Both the position numbers and the translations under genes were made by a program. A stretch of DNA of 64,000 nucleotides, taken from the NCBI RefSeq assembly GCF_035581345.1, contig NZ_CP141608.1, forward strand, positions 3,874,501 through 3,938,500, read 5' to 3'. This DNA comes from Pseudomonas sp. JQ170C. GTDB taxonomy: Bacteria > Pseudomonadota > Gammaproteobacteria > Pseudomonadales > Pseudomonadaceae. The notes below the pieces were generated by a model. That model did not search any database and had not been told where the DNA came from. It saw nothing but the letters and a program-made list of their open reading frames with translations. This document shows positions 18,993-29,968 of this stretch, piece after piece; the stretch's first letter is position 1, and each line of letters starts with the position of its first letter.

Positions 18993-19349
18993 TTACTTCT
19001 TCAGCACTACCAATACATCCTCAAGCTCGACAATCATCTGCCGGATCAGTTGTTTGTACTGGGTAGTGTCGTCCTTGGCTTCATCGCCAGAGAGGCGCAA
19101 TCGCGCCCCGCCGATGGTGAAGCCCTGGTCGTACAACAGCGCGCGGATCTGGCGGATCATCAGCACGTCTTGGCGCTGGTAATACCGTCGGTTGCCGCGA
19201 CGCTTCACCGGGTTGAGTTGTGGGAATTCCTGCTCCCAGTAGCGGAGCACATGCGGTTTTACCGCACAAAGCTCGCTCACTTCACCGATGGTGAAGTAGC
19301 GTTTGCCTGGAATCGGCGGAAGCTCGTCGTTATGACTTGGTTCCAGCAT
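18993..19349 (-). CDS. MerR-family transcriptional regulator
   Basis: 118 residues. MerR DNA-binding domain at about 17-85: [43 protein letters not shown] short C-terminal helix ([19 protein letters not shown]) serves for dimerisation; there is no metal-binding Cys. The chosen ATG (19349) overlaps the end of ihfA by 20 bp, so the two are translated from one transcript, as is standard next to ihfA in Pseudomonas. Targets unknown. Confidence 0.93.
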   Translation of the reverse strand: MLEPSHNDELPPIPGKRYFTIGEVSELCAVKPHVLRYWEQEFPQLNPVKRRGNRRYYQRQDVLMIRQIRALLYDQGFTIGGARLRLSGDEAKDDTTQYKQLIRQMIVELEDVLVVLKK

Positions 19350-19632
19350 AAGCCTCAACTCGGGCTTTCAACTTCTGCCCTGGACGAAAGGTGACGACTC
19401 GACGCGCCGTGATCGGGATCTCTTCCCCTGTCTTGGGGTTGCGGCCCGGCCGCTGGCGTTTGTCACGCAGGTCGAAATTGCCGAATCCGGACAATTTGAC
19501 TTGCTCGTTGTCTTCTAGAGCGTGCCTGATTTCCTCAAAGAACAGTTCGACCAATTCCTTGGCCTCACGTTTGTTCAGGCCCAGCTCCTCGTACAGCCGT
19601 TCGGCCATCTCAGCTTTCGTCAGAGCACCCAT
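19330..19632 (-). CDS. ihfA: Integration host factor subunit alpha
   Basis: 100 residues of the HU/IHF fold. [20 protein letters not shown] forms the dimer helices, and [20 protein letters not shown] is the DNA-intercalating beta-arm with the conserved Arg-Pro-Gly-Arg-Asn-Pro tip. With IhfB it bends DNA in recombination, replication and sigma54 transcription. It starts 3 bp after the pheT stop codon, the usual pheT-ihfA arrangement. Confidence 0.98.
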   Translation of the reverse strand: MGALTKAEMAERLYEELGLNKREAKELVELFFEEIRHALEDNEQVKLSGFGNFDLRDKRQRPGRNPKTGEEIPITARRVVTFRPGQKLKARVEAYAGTKS

Positions 19633-19635
19633 ACG

Positions 19636-22011
19636 CTATTTCCTTAACGTGGTGTTCAACCTTTGTTCGAGCGAGGTGAGGATGTTTTGTGTCGCGGTAT
19701 TCACCTCTTCATCATTAAGAGTGCGCGATGGATGCTGCCAGGTCAAGCCGACCGCCAGGCTTTTTCTATCAGGATCAATGCCTTTACCCTGATAAACATC
19801 AAACAGCCTGAGGTCTGTCAGCCATTCGCCTGCATTGTCACGAATTACTTCAAGTACCGAGCTCGAAGCAACATCACGTCCTGCTACCAAGGCCAGGTCA
19901 CGACGCACTTCCGGGAATTTCGACAATTCGCTGAACTTCGGCAGACGGCCTTCGGCCACTTCACCCAACACCAGCTCAAAGACGAATACCGGACGGTCCA
20001 GACCGAGGGTTTTAGCCAGTTCTGGGTGAATGGCACCCAGGTAGCCAACTTCACGGCCGTCACGCTCGATGCGGGCAGTCTGGCCTGGATGCAGCGCAGG
20101 GTGCTTACCCGGTACGAAGTTGAACTCGGCCAGCGAACCCGAGAAGCCCAACAGTGCTTCTACGTCAGCCTTCACATCGAAGAAGTCGATGGTGTCGCGA
20201 CCGTTGGCCCAGCCTTCCGGCAGGCGGCTGCCGCACACCACGCCAGCCAGCATCGGTTGCTGCTGCAAGTCACCCAGTTGGCCGACAAAGCGCAGGCCGC
20301 TCTCGAACAAGCGCACGCGATCCTGCTGGCGGTTGAGGTTGTGTTGCAGCGACTTGACCAGGCCCGGCCACAAGGAGGCACGCATGGCCGCCATGTCGCT
20401 GGAGATCGGGTTGGCCAACAGCAGCGGCTCGACGCCTGGGCTGAACAGCTCGAACAGTTTCGGGTCGATGAAACTGTAGGTGATAGCTTCCTGGTAGCCG
20501 CGGGCAACCAACAAGCGACGAAGGGCCGGCAGTTCACCACGGGCCTCGGCCTTGGCTTGCGGAGCCAGGCGCGCTTGCGGGTAACGAACCGGCAGGCGGT
20601 TGTAACCGTACAGGCGGGCCAGTTCTTCGATCAGGTCGACTTCCAGGCTGATGTCGAAGCGATGGCTTGGTACTTCAACCTGCCACTGCCCGGCTTCACC
20701 GCTGGTTTTCAGGCCGAGGGCGTTGAGCAGGCGCTCGACTTCGGCGGTGTCCATGTCCATACCGAGCATCTGATTGATACGCTCGGAACGAAGGGTCACC
20801 GGTGCAATTTTCGGCAGGTGCTGTTCGCTGACGGTTTCGATAACCGGACCGGCTTCGCCACCGACGATGTCCAGCAGCAGGCCAGTGGCGCGCTCCATGG
20901 CTTCACGGGCCAGCTGCGAGTCGACGCCTCGCTCGTAGCGGTGCGAAGCGTCAGTATGCAGGCCATAGGAGCGGGCCTTGCCAGCGACCGAGATCGGCTC
21001 GAAAAACGCGCTTTCAAGGAAGATGTCGCGCGTGGCGGCAGAAACACCGCTGTGCTCGCCACCCATGACGCCGGCGATAGCCAGGGCGCGAGTGTGGTCG
21101 GCGATAACCAGGGTATCGCTGCGCAGTGCTACTTCCTGGCCATCAAGCAGAACGAGCTTCTCGCCCTCCTCGGCCATACGCACGCGGATGCCGCCGTTGA
21201 TTTCGGCGAAATCGAATGCATGCAGCGGCTGACCAAGTTCGAGCATCACATAGTTGGTGATGTCGACGGCAGCGTCGATGCTGCGCACGTCAGCGCGACG
21301 CAGGCGCTCAACCATCCACAGTGGCGTCGGACGCGACAGGTCGACGTTGCGGATGACACGACCCAGGTAACGCGGGCAAGCGACCGGGGCCAGAACTTCC
21401 ACCGGGCGCACTTCGTCGTGTACAGCTGCAACGGCGGACACTTGCGGGCGAGTGACTGGCTCTGCGTACAGGGCGCCAACTTCACGGGCCAGGCCAGCCA
21501 GGGACAGGCAGTCGCCACGGTTCGGGGTCAGGTCGACCTCGATGCTGGCGTCGTCCAGGTCCAGGTACACGCGAATGTCTTCGCCAACCGGGGCGTCGGC
21601 AGCCAGTTCCAGCAGGCCATCGTTTTCTTCGCTGATCTGCAGCTCGGCAGCCGAGCACAGCATGCCGTTGGATTCAACGCCACGCAGCTTGGCTTTCTTG
21701 ATTTTGAAGTCGCCCGGCAGTTCGGCGCCGATCATGGCGAACGGAATCTTCAGGCCAGGGCGAACGTTTGGCGCGCCACACACTACCTGGAAGGTCTCGC
21801 TGCCGTTGCTGACCTGGCACACGCGCAGCTTGTCGGCGTCTGGGTGCTGCTCGGTGCTCAGCACCTCACCGACAACGATACCGCTGAATTGACCGGCAGC
21901 CGGGGTGACGCTGTCGACTTCAAGGCCGGCCATGGACAGACGGGCAACCAGCTCGTCTCGGGATACCTGCGGGTTTACCCAACCGCGCAGCCATTTTTCA
22001 CTGAATTTCAT
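19636..22011 (-). CDS. pheT: Phenylalanyl-tRNA synthetase beta subunit
   Basis: 791 residues, normal length for bacterial PheT. An N-terminal tRNA-binding EMAP-like domain (VVGEVLSTEQHPDADKLRVC) is followed by the B3/B4 editing region, B5, the catalytic-like core and the C-terminal ferredoxin-fold anticodon-binding domain (FPEVRRDLALV). It pairs with PheS as an alpha2beta2 enzyme charging tRNA-Phe. It lies 36 bp downstream of pheS. Confidence 0.98.
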   Translation of the reverse strand: MKFSEKWLRGWVNPQVSRDELVARLSMAGLEVDSVTPAAGQFSGIVVGEVLSTEQHPDADKLRVCQVSNGSETFQVVCGAPNVRPGLKIPFAMIGAELPGDFKIKKAKLRGVESNGMLCSAAELQISEENDGLLELAADAPVGEDIRVYLDLDDASIEVDLTPNRGDCLSLAGLAREVGALYAEPVTRPQVSAVAAVHDEVRPVEVLAPVACPRYLGRVIRNVDLSRPTPLWMVERLRRADVRSIDAAVDITNYVMLELGQPLHAFDFAEINGGIRVRMAEEGEKLVLLDGQEVALRSDTLVIADHTRALAIAGVMGGEHSGVSAATRDIFLESAFFEPISVAGKARSYGLHTDASHRYERGVDSQLAREAMERATGLLLDIVGGEAGPVIETVSEQHLPKIAPVTLRSERINQMLGMDMDTAEVERLLNALGLKTSGEAGQWQVEVPSHRFDISLEVDLIEELARLYGYNRLPVRYPQARLAPQAKAEARGELPALRRLLVARGYQEAITYSFIDPKLFELFSPGVEPLLLANPISSDMAAMRASLWPGLVKSLQHNLNRQQDRVRLFESGLRFVGQLGDLQQQPMLAGVVCGSRLPEGWANGRDTIDFFDVKADVEALLGFSGSLAEFNFVPGKHPALHPGQTARIERDGREVGYLGAIHPELAKTLGLDRPVFVFELVLGEVAEGRLPKFSELSKFPEVRRDLALVAGRDVASSSVLEVIRDNAGEWLTDLRLFDVYQGKGIDPDRKSLAVGLTWQHPSRTLNDEEVNTATQNILTSLEQRLNTTLRK

Positions 22012-22047
22012 CCTGCTCTCCTGAAAGATTCGTTACGGGTGCGCGAC

Positions 22048-23525
<1,478 letters not shown>

Positions 23526-23554
23526 GAGTAATTTCCTCTATCTTTGACCAAAAA

Positions 23555-23749
23555 TTAACGAAGGCGCAGCATGCGCTCGACTTTTGCAACGTCCGACGCG
23601 TGCAGCAGGCTGCTACCGCGAAGTTGACGCTTACGCTTGGTCGACATTTTGGTCAGGATGTGGCTCTTAAAAGCGTGCTTGTGCTTGATGCCGTTAGCCG
23701 TTTTCAAGAAACGCTTGGCTGCACCGCTTTTGGTTTTCATCTTTGGCAT
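23555..23749 (-). CDS. rpmI: 50S ribosomal protein L35
   Basis: 64 residues, very basic, beginning [20 protein letters not shown], with the C-terminal RMLRLR. Standard L35 in the infC-rpmI-rplT operon, 60 bp after infC. Confidence 0.98.
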   Translation of the reverse strand: MPKMKTKSGAAKRFLKTANGIKHKHAFKSHILTKMSTKRKRQLRGSSLLHASDVAKVERMLRLR

Positions 23750-23809
23750 GTTCGGATACTCCGCATTCAGTTGATAAACATAACCGCAAGGCCTGCCGTG
23801 CCCTGGTGG

Positions 23810-24361
23810 TTATTTCTTTTTCTTGGGGGCGATGACCATCATAAGCTGGCGTCCTTCCATCTTCGGATGCTGTTCGACGGTACCGTATTCGGCGAGGTCA
23901 GCTTCGACCCGCTTCAGCAGTTCCATACCCAGCTCCTGGTGAGCCATCTCACGGCCGCGAAAACGCAGGGAAATCTTGGCCTTGTCCCCATCACTAAGGA
24001 AACGTACCAGGTTGCGTAGTTTTACCTGGTAATCCCCTTCCTCCGTCCCTGGACGAAACTTGATTTCTTTAATCTGGATCTGCTTCTGATTCTTCTTGGC
24101 GGCGGCCTGCTGCTTTTTCTTCTCGAAAAGGCTTTTGCCGTAGTCCATGACGCGGCAAACAGGGGGTACCGCGTCGGCAGAAATCTCTACCAGATCCAGC
24201 TTCGCTTCTTCAGCGATACGAAGCGCTTCATCGATCGAGACGATGCCAATCTGCTCGCCGTCAGCGCCAATTAACCGAACCTCGCGTGCCGAGATATTCT
24301 CGTTGATCGGGGCCTTCGGTGCAGCTCGTTTATCGTTTCTCATATCACGCTTAATAGTAAT
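23810..24361 (-). CDS. infC: Translation initiation factor IF-3 (AUU start)
   Basis: 183 residues when read from ATT at 24361 ([20 protein letters not shown]...). The first in-frame ATG is at 24343 and would give 177 residues. The ATT start overlaps the thrS TAA stop by one base and has CGGAGTA immediately upstream. N-domain motif [18 protein letters not shown], linker rich in Lys, C-domain [19 protein letters not shown]-3 promotes ribosome dissociation and start-codon fidelity. An AUU start is the established basis of IF-3 autoregulation in E. coli. Confidence 0.95.
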   Translation of the reverse strand: MTIKRDMRNDKRAAPKAPINENISAREVRLIGADGEQIGIVSIDEALRIAEEAKLDLVEISADAVPPVCRVMDYGKSLFEKKKQQAAAKKNQKQIQIKEIKFRPGTEEGDYQVKLRNLVRFLSDGDKAKISLRFRGREMAHQELGMELLKRVEADLAEYGTVEQHPKMEGRQLMMVIAPKKKK

Positions 24362-26283
24362 TACTCCGATTCTTGGCGACCACGCCGGGAAACCGACTGC
24401 GCAAGGAACTCCGCGAACTGGGCGACCGGCATGGAGCCGAGGTCTGCGCCTTCTCGGGTACGTACGGCGACGGTTTGCGTTTCGACCTCACGGTCCCCTA
24501 TAACCAAAAGGTAAGGGACCTTGAGCAAAGTATGCTCGCGGATTTTAAAGCCGATCTTCTCATTTCTCAAGTCGGACTTGGCACGGAATCCGCTTTCATT
24601 GAGAGTTTTTTCAACATTCAGGGCGAATTCGGCCTGCTTGTCGGTGATATTCATGATCACCGCCTGGGTTGGCGCGAGCCAAGCCGGGAATGCACCTTCG
24701 TAGTGCTCGATCAGAATTCCGACGAAACGCTCGAACGAACCGAGGATCGCACGGTGCAGCATTACTGGGTGCTTGCGGCCGTTATCTTCGGAGACGAACT
24801 CTGCGCCCAGACGGATCGGCAGGTTGAAGTCGAGCTGCAGGGTACCACACTGCCAGACACGACCGAGGCAATCTTTGAGCGAGAACTCGATCTTCGGACC
24901 GTAGAAGGCGCCCTCACCCGGTTGCAGGTCGTACGGCAGGCCGGCGCTGTCGAGTGCGGCGGCCAGTGCGGCTTCAGCGCGATCCCACAGTTCATCGGAA
25001 CCCACACGCTTCTCAGGGCGGGTGGACAGCTTCATCTCGATGTCCTTGAAGCCGAAATCGGCGTAGACATCCATGGTCAGCTTGATGAAAGCGGCGGATT
25101 CGGACTGCATCTGCTCTTCGGTACAGAAGATGTGCGCGTCATCCTGGGTAAAGCCGCGTACACGCATGATGCCGTGCAGGGCCCCGGATGGCTCATTGCG
25201 GTGGCAGGCACCGAACTCGGCCAGGCGCAGCGGCAGCTCGCGGTAGCTCTTCAGGCCCTGGTTGAACACCTGCACGTGGCAAGGGCAGTTCATCGGCTTG
25301 ATGGCGTAGTCGCGGTTTTCCGACTGCGTGGTGAACATGTTGTCGGCGTAGTTGGCCCAGTGACCGGACTTCTCCCACAGCGAGCGATCAACCACTTGCG
25401 GGGTCTTGATCTCCAGGTAGCCGTTGTCACGCTGCACCTTGCGCATGTACTGCTCAAGCACCTGGTACAGGGTCCAGCCATTCGGATGCCAGAACACCAT
25501 GCCCGGCGCTTCTTCCTGGAGGTGGAACAGGCCCAGGCGCTTGCCGATTTTACGGTGATCGCGTTTTTCCGCTTCTTCGATGCGCTGGATGTAGGCGGCC
25601 AACTGCTTCTTGTCGGCCCAGGCAGTGCCGTAGACACGTTGCAGTTGCTCGTTCTTGGCATCGCCGCGCCAGTAGGCACCCGACAGCTTGGTCAGCTTGA
25701 AGGATTTGAGGAAGCGGGTGTTCGGCACGTGCGGGCCACGGCACATGTCGACATATTCTTCGTGATAGTACAGGCCCATGGCCTGTTCATCCGGCATGTC
25801 TTCGACCAGGCGCAGCTTGTAGTCTTCGCCACGGGCCTTGAACACTTCGATCACCTCGGCGCGCGGGGTGACCTTCTTGATGACGTCGTAATCGGTGTCG
25901 ATCAGCTGCTGCATGCGCTGCTCGATGGCAGCCATGTCCTCAGGCGTGAAAGGACGCTCGTAGGCGATGTCGTAATAGAAGCCTTCGTCGATGACCGGAC
26001 CGATGACCATCTTGGCGGTCGGGTACAGCTGCTTGACGGCGTGGCCGACCAAGTGAGCGCACGAGTGACGGATGATCTCCAGTCCCTCTTCGTCCTTGGG
26101 CGTGATGATTTGCAGGCTGGCGTCGTGGTCGATCAGGTCACAGGCGTCGACCAGCTTGCCGTCGACTTTACCGGCGACGGTGGCCTTGGCCAGGCCCGCA
26201 CCAATGGATGCGGCGACTTCAGCTACGGATACGGCCTTGTCGAACGAACGTTGACTGCCATCGGGAAGAGTAATAATGGGCAT
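24361..26283 (-). CDS. thrS: Threonyl-tRNA synthetase
   Basis: 640 residues, normal length. An N-terminal TGS domain ([20 protein letters not shown]) is followed by the editing domain with [11 protein letters not shown], the class II core with catalytic Zn ligands in MNCPCHV and the conserved [19 protein letters not shown], and the anticodon-binding domain at the C-terminus ([12 protein letters not shown]). The ATG at 26283 follows AGGAGAGGAGG; an upstream in-frame start at 26316 would run through the leader hairpin. First gene of the translation operon. Confidence 0.98.
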   Translation of the reverse strand: MPIITLPDGSQRSFDKAVSVAEVAASIGAGLAKATVAGKVDGKLVDACDLIDHDASLQIITPKDEEGLEIIRHSCAHLVGHAVKQLYPTAKMVIGPVIDEGFYYDIAYERPFTPEDMAAIEQRMQQLIDTDYDVIKKVTPRAEVIEVFKARGEDYKLRLVEDMPDEQAMGLYYHEEYVDMCRGPHVPNTRFLKSFKLTKLSGAYWRGDAKNEQLQRVYGTAWADKKQLAAYIQRIEEAEKRDHRKIGKRLGLFHLQEEAPGMVFWHPNGWTLYQVLEQYMRKVQRDNGYLEIKTPQVVDRSLWEKSGHWANYADNMFTTQSENRDYAIKPMNCPCHVQVFNQGLKSYRELPLRLAEFGACHRNEPSGALHGIMRVRGFTQDDAHIFCTEEQMQSESAAFIKLTMDVYADFGFKDIEMKLSTRPEKRVGSDELWDRAEAALAAALDSAGLPYDLQPGEGAFYGPKIEFSLKDCLGRVWQCGTLQLDFNLPIRLGAEFVSEDNGRKHPVMLHRAILGSFERFVGILIEHYEGAFPAWLAPTQAVIMNITDKQAEFALNVEKTLNESGFRAKSDLRNEKIGFKIREHTLLKVPYLLVIGDREVETQTVAVRTREGADLGSMPVAQFAEFLAQSVSRRGRQESE

Positions 26284-26302
26284 GGCGCCTCCTCTCCTAG
26301 TG

Positions 26303-26323
26303 GTGACCCCTACCAAAGGTCAC
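26303..26323 (-). promoter_or_regulatory. thrS leader hairpin mimicking a tRNA-Thr anticodon arm (candidate operator)
   Basis: On the transcript strand GUGACC (26323-26318) pairs with GGUCAC (26308-26303). A U-G pair closes the inside, leaving the 7-nt loop UUGGUAG. This has U33, anticodon GGU (Thr) and A37 in the right places. The hairpin ends about 20 nt before the ATG and directly before the AGGAGAGGAGG ribosome site. E. coli thrS is repressed by ThrRS binding such a mimic. The rest of 26284-26655 shows no gene; it should hold the thrS promoter. Confidence 0.6.
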
Positions 26324-26655
26324 GTGGGTTGGGATGAGCCAGTACGCGATCCGCCCCTGCCCTTGCCTAAGCAAAGCCTGTCTCACAGTGACAGAAGCCC
26401 GAGAGCCTGCCAGGGAACGAACCAGAGTGACTGGAAGTAAATGAATATGGTGGGGAGCATTAAGCCGTGAGCTGTAAGAAAAAGCGCACGGCGATCCCGA
26501 GCTGGGCATGCTAGCACAAAGCTTTGCGGCGATTGGGCCTGGGGCAGAAATATTCGGAATTTACGCCGCCCGGGTGAACTTGCGCGGATTTTTTCCGCTC
26601 AGAGCTTGTGAAGCGTCCTACTCTTGTGAGACTCGACCCCAAGGAGTGTTTGGTT

Positions 26656-26949
26656 ATGCGACTTCAGTCTCTTCTGGCCCTGGCGGCTGCCTCTGCCCTG
26701 CTGCTGCCGCTGGGCGCCCATGCCGGCAAGCTACCCGCAGGCTACCAGACCAATTGCGTTGCCCAGGCGCAACAACAAGGCGTGGCGAAGACCGCTGCCG
26801 AACAGCATTGCACCTGCGCCGGCAAAGTGATCGAAAAGGAGTTCAGCGATGCTGAAATCAAGGATCTGGACAGCCGGGATGGCATCGACGCCAGCACAAT
26901 GAAGCGCGCCCAAGAAAAAGTTGCAGCCGCCTGCGCCCCGAAAAAATAG
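26656..26949 (+). CDS. Small exported protein of unknown function
   Basis: 97 residues; ATG 26656 has AAGGAG upstream. Cleavable signal peptide MRLQSLLALAAASALLLPLG...AHAG (residues 1-23). The mature part has four cysteines (TNCVA, HCTCAG, AACAP) likely forming disulphides in the periplasm, and an acidic helix (EKEFSDAEIKDLDSRDG). It lies divergent from thrS. No known domain recognised. Confidence 0.75.
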   Translation: MRLQSLLALAAASALLLPLGAHAGKLPAGYQTNCVAQAQQQGVAKTAAEQHCTCAGKVIEKEFSDAEIKDLDSRDGIDASTMKRAQEKVAAACAPKK

Positions 26950-27109
26950 GCGTTTGGCCATGTAATCCATCGCAAATTTGCTCCAGATCAGCAATCTGCG
27001 AAGGTAAAAGGGGCTACAAGCCCATAATTAGACTATGATGGTCGGCGTGCACCCTGTTGGCCTCGGCAACACCGCACTACTGAAAATCATGTTTCCTGGA
27101 GATACACCC

Positions 27110-27322
27110 ATGTCTAATCGCCAAACCGGCACCGTAAAATGGTTCAACGATGAGAAAGGCTTCGGCTTCATCACTCCACAAGGTGGCGGCGACGACCTGT
27201 TCGTTCACTTCAAGGCTATCGAAACCGACGGTTTCAAAAGCCTGAAGGAAGGCCAGACCGTTTCCTTCGTTGCCGAAAAAGGCCAGAAGGGCATGCAGGC
27301 TGCACAAGTTCGTCCAGAGTAA
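27110..27322 (+). CDS. Cold-shock domain protein (CspA family)
   Basis: 70 residues, one cold-shock domain. RNP1 is KGFGFITP and RNP2 [10 protein letters not shown]; the C-term is GPQAAQV-like ([11 protein letters not shown]). A nucleic-acid chaperone that melts RNA secondary structure. Preceded by a long leader and GGAG ribosome site, followed by a terminator. An in-frame upstream start at 27035 is unlikely because the family begins at [12 protein letters not shown]. Confidence 0.96.
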   Translation: MSNRQTGTVKWFNDEKGFGFITPQGGGDDLFVHFKAIETDGFKSLKEGQTVSFVAEKGQKGMQAAQVRPE

Positions 27323-27340
27323 GATCTGACGAATAAAAAA

Positions 27341-27365
27341 ACCCGTCCATGTGACGGGTTTTTTT
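27341..27365 (+). terminator. Rho-independent terminator of csp gene
   Basis: ACCCGTC / GACGGGT stem followed by a seven-T run and preceded by an A-run, so it could work in both directions. Confidence 0.92.
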
Positions 27366-27371
27366 GTGCCT

Positions 27372-27414
27372 GTAGGAGCGGGCTTGCCCCGCGATCGCGA
27401 TGCAAGCCCCCTAC
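27372..27414. repeat. Pseudomonas REP-type palindrome
   Basis: GTAGGAGCGGGCTTGC ... GCAAGCCCCCTAC, an imperfect palindrome with the GCGGGCTTGCCCCGCGATCG core typical of P. putida-group REP sequences. It lies between the csp terminator and the convergent I78 inhibitor gene. Confidence 0.75.
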
Positions 27415-27423
27415 ATTGTCAAC

Positions 27424-27735
27424 TCAACCGCAGTTGACACGCGTGACGACGCCTTGGGCATCGGTGTTCAGGTTCAAGCGCTCCGAGCGGTACTCCAGGG
27501 TGATGACATCATGAGGCCCCAGGGCGCGAGCCAGTTGTGATCCGCTGGCCTTGCGAGCCTGCTCCAGCAATTGGGGGGTCACCTGCTTGCCAACGGCAAA
27601 CTCGGCACCACTGGCCTGGCAACGGCCGTCAGTTTCCGCAGCCACAGGCTCGGTCGTCTTCGACGACGAACCGCCAGTGCTGCAACCGGCCAGAGCGGCG
27701 ACCGCCAACAGGCTCATCAATGATGCACGGAACAT
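27424..27735 (-). CDS. I78-family peptidase inhibitor lipoprotein
   Basis: 103 residues; ATG 27735 follows AAGGAGG. Signal peptide with lipobox LAGC (Cys about residue 18), low-complexity linker, then an I78-like domain: GRCQASGAEFAVGKQVTP, a helix, and strands ending RLNLNTDAQGVVTRVNCG with the paired Cys residues. These small wedge-like proteins inhibit serine proteases; here presumably at the outer membrane facing the periplasm. The target protease is unknown. Confidence 0.85.
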   Translation of the reverse strand: MFRASLMSLLAVAALAGCSTGGSSSKTTEPVAAETDGRCQASGAEFAVGKQVTPQLLEQARKASGSQLARALGPHDVITLEYRSERLNLNTDAQGVVTRVNCG

Positions 27736-27877
27736 GAATCCTCCTTCAAAATACGGAATGCTGCCTATCTGACAGCCTCGCTGGTTTTTCGTTGCAAAAC
27801 CCGCCAAGTCTGCCTGAGCCAGCGCACTCAAGGGAAAACCGAATCGTCACGGGATTTTGCGCAAGACCTCTCTGCAT

Positions 27878-28180
27878 TCAGTAGAGGTCGATGTAATCGC
27901 TCGCAGGCTTCGGCCAGTTATCCTTCAAGGCATTGAACACCTGCAGCACCCAGCGCTCGTCTGCTGCGCCCTGCTCGCCGACGCAACCGGAACCCGCCGC
28001 CCAGGTTTCCAGACGAAAGGCCAGGCCGTCGAGCTCACGACCGCCCACCACCTGTGAAAGCCAGGCAATGCCCCCGCGACTGACCCGCAGTTGGTTGTGC
28101 TGGGCATTGTTGCCTGCGGCGAGCATGCTGCGCACCGCCTCCAGGGTGAACTGTTCCGGGTTGTTCAAATCAATCTGCAC
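27878..28180 (-). CDS. Conserved hypothetical protein
   Basis: 100 residues from the GTG at 28180 (MQIDLNNPEQFTLEAVRSML); the long open frame upstream to 28549 is antisense to the 28373 gene and looks non-coding. The body NQLRVSRGGIAWLSQVVGGR, LEGLAF-like LDGLAFRLETW and DNWPKPASDYIDLY at the end look like a compact cytoplasmic alpha/beta protein common in Pseudomonas. No signal peptide. Function unknown. Confidence 0.7.
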   Translation of the reverse strand: MQIDLNNPEQFTLEAVRSMLAAGNNAQHNQLRVSRGGIAWLSQVVGGRELDGLAFRLETWAAGSGCVGEQGAADERWVLQVFNALKDNWPKPASDYIDLY

Positions 28181-28372
28181 AGCGCGGTTCCGACAAACTG
28201 GAAACCGATAGTTTGCCACGCCCCCTGCCCTTATGCCTAAGTCGCAGTGCCTTGCCACGCGCTGGCATGATTTACTGCACTCCTTGGGCAACGGCAGCTT
28301 GGCCGTGCTCTTCAATCGCCAGGGCCCGGCGTTTGAACCCACAGTGCGCGCAGTTTTTATCCGGAAATTTTC

Positions 28373-28579
28373 ATGACAAGCCACATCATCGATGCCGACA
28401 TCAAGGTCAAATGGCCCGAAGGCCAGAGTGCCTATAGCCCCGCCAGCGCCGAAGAGCTGATGCTGATTGCCGTCGACCTGCTGGTCAAAGACCTGGGCAA
28501 CGAAGCCGCGCGCAGCTTCGTCGAGCAGGTCTTCGAGCGCTATGCGCACACTACTTCAGACGCCCAAGCCGCGTACTGA
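28373..28579 (+). CDS. Small conserved hypothetical protein
   Basis: 68 residues beginning MTSHIIDADIKVKWPEGQSA; acidic and mostly helical after residue 24 (EELMLIAVDLLVKDLGNEAA, then FVEQVFERY). It overlaps the convergent nucleoside hydrolase gene by 29 bp at the 3' end. The 28181-28372 gap before it, shared with the divergent 27878 gene, should hold its promoter. Function unknown. Confidence 0.65.
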   Translation: MTSHIIDADIKVKWPEGQSAYSPASAEELMLIAVDLLVKDLGNEAARSFVEQVFERYAHTTSDAQAAY

Positions 28580-29525
28580 GCAGGTCGAAAAAGCCCTGGG
28601 CATCGGCACGGTCGATCCACATCACATTCGCCGGCTGCCCCAGCGCGTTATGCCAATCGGCAATGGTCTGGCCGTAAGTCGGGCCTTCACGGCTGTCGAC
28701 TTGCAGATGGATCTTTCGCCCGGAAAACAGCTCTGGCTTGAGCAGGTAGGCGATCACGCTGGCGTCATGCACAGGGCCGCCGGGTAGGCCGTAGCGCGCC
28801 ATGTCGATGGTGATGTAGGCATTGAGTACATCCAGCACCCGCTTGCTGGCCGCATTGTCGACGGCGGCCAGTTGCTGAAGCCGCGCCTCGCTGGTCAGCA
28901 CCTTGTGGGTGACGTCCAGCGGCAGGTACGTCAGTGTTAGGCCGCTGCTCAGCACCACGTCTGCCGCCTCGGGGTCGGCGAACAGGTTGAATTCGGCCAC
29001 CGGCGTGATGTTGCCGCCATTGAAGTGCGCCCCGCCCATCACCACCACTTCCTTGATGCCCCTGACAATGTCCGGTGCCTGGATCAGTGCCAACGCCAGG
29101 TTGGTCTGCGGACCGAGCATGGCCACCGTGATACTGCGCGGTTCGGCATTGCCGAGGGTGTCGATCAGATACTGCACCGCGCCGCCCGCAGCCAGGCCCA
29201 GCCTGGGCTCGTACACCGCAACACCCGGCATGCCCTCCTCGCCATGAACATCGGCCGCACACACAGGGGCGCGCAACAATGGCCTGGCGGCACCGGCATA
29301 CACCGGAATGTCCTCGCGCCCTCCCCACTCCCTGGCCAGGCACGCATTGCGCGAAGTCTTGCCCAGGCACACGTTACCGGCCACGGTCGTAATGGCGCGA
29401 ATGTTCAACGCATCGGGTGACGCCATGGCCAGCAGCAACGCCACCACATCGTCGGCGCCGGGGTCGGTATCAATGATCAGCTCGATCGGGGAAGCCTGGG
29501 CGGCATTGGCCGTCAACAGGGACAT
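28551..29525 (-). CDS. Nucleoside hydrolase, probably exported
   Basis: 324 residues from the ATG at 29525, which has AAGGAG 9 nt upstream. The inosine/uridine-preferring fold is clear: IELIIDTDPGADDVVALLLA (Ca-binding Asp cluster), MGGAHFNGGN, EFNLFADPEAA, and the active-site His region GGPVHDASVIA. It splits ribonucleosides to base and ribose. Upstream codons back to CTG 29561 encode KRLLQGVLLMSLLTANAAQA, a convincing signal peptide, so the true start may be further upstream and the enzyme periplasmic. Last gene of the rbs operon. Confidence 0.88.
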   Translation of the reverse strand: MSLLTANAAQASPIELIIDTDPGADDVVALLLAMASPDALNIRAITTVAGNVCLGKTSRNACLAREWGGREDIPVYAGAARPLLRAPVCAADVHGEEGMPGVAVYEPRLGLAAGGAVQYLIDTLGNAEPRSITVAMLGPQTNLALALIQAPDIVRGIKEVVVMGGAHFNGGNITPVAEFNLFADPEAADVVLSSGLTLTYLPLDVTHKVLTSEARLQQLAAVDNAASKRVLDVLNAYITIDMARYGLPGGPVHDASVIAYLLKPELFSGRKIHLQVDSREGPTYGQTIADWHNALGQPANVMWIDRADAQGFFDLLSTRLGRLK

Positions 29526-29563
29526 CAGCAGTACTCCTTGCAGCAAACGTTTGGCGATCAGGC

Positions 29564-29968
29564 CTAAAAGGTAACACCCGCGATCAAGGCGATGTTGCTG
29601 TACGGCTTGCATTCACCGGTGCGCACCACCACCCGGGCGCCGCGACTGAGTTGCTTGAATTCGGCATGGCTGAGCAGGTTGCGGGCGCCGAGTTGGCCAT
29701 GGGCAAAACATTGCTCGATGGTGGTCAGCGCGGGTGGATTGGCCTTGAACAACTCCTCGGCCAGCACATGGCTTTCAACCTGCATTTCGCTGAGTACGGC
29801 ACGCAAGGTACTGGCAAAGTCCGGGATGCCAGGCGTCAGGGCCAGGTCGATCAGCTCGACGCCGGGCGGCACCGGCAGGCCGGCGTCACCAATCACCAGA
29901 ATGTCGCCGTGGCCCAGGGACGCTACAACCCGGGACAGGGCAATGTTGAGCAAGGCGGTCTTTTTCAT
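29564..29968 (-). CDS. rbsD: D-ribose pyranase
   Basis: 134 residues, usual length. [22 protein letters not shown] with the catalytic His20, [11 protein letters not shown] in the middle and [16 protein letters not shown] at the end are RbsD hallmarks. It interconverts ribopyranose and ribofuranose so ribokinase gets its substrate. It overlaps rbsK by 4 bp (ATGA). Confidence 0.95.
   Translation of the reverse strand: MKKTALLNIALSRVVASLGHGDILVIGDAGLPVPPGVELIDLALTPGIPDFASTLRAVLSEMQVESHVLAEELFKANPPALTTIEQCFAHGQLGARNLLSHAEFKQLSRGARVVVRTGECKPYSNIALIAGVTF

Noticed and set aside
24373..26337. 654-residue plus-strand frame
   Set aside because: Antisense of thrS; no domain or ribosome site.
28181..28549. 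N-terminal extension of the minus-strand hypothetical gene at 27878
   Set aside because: The extension is antisense to the 28373 gene and lacks family-like sequence; the GTG at 28180 is preferred.
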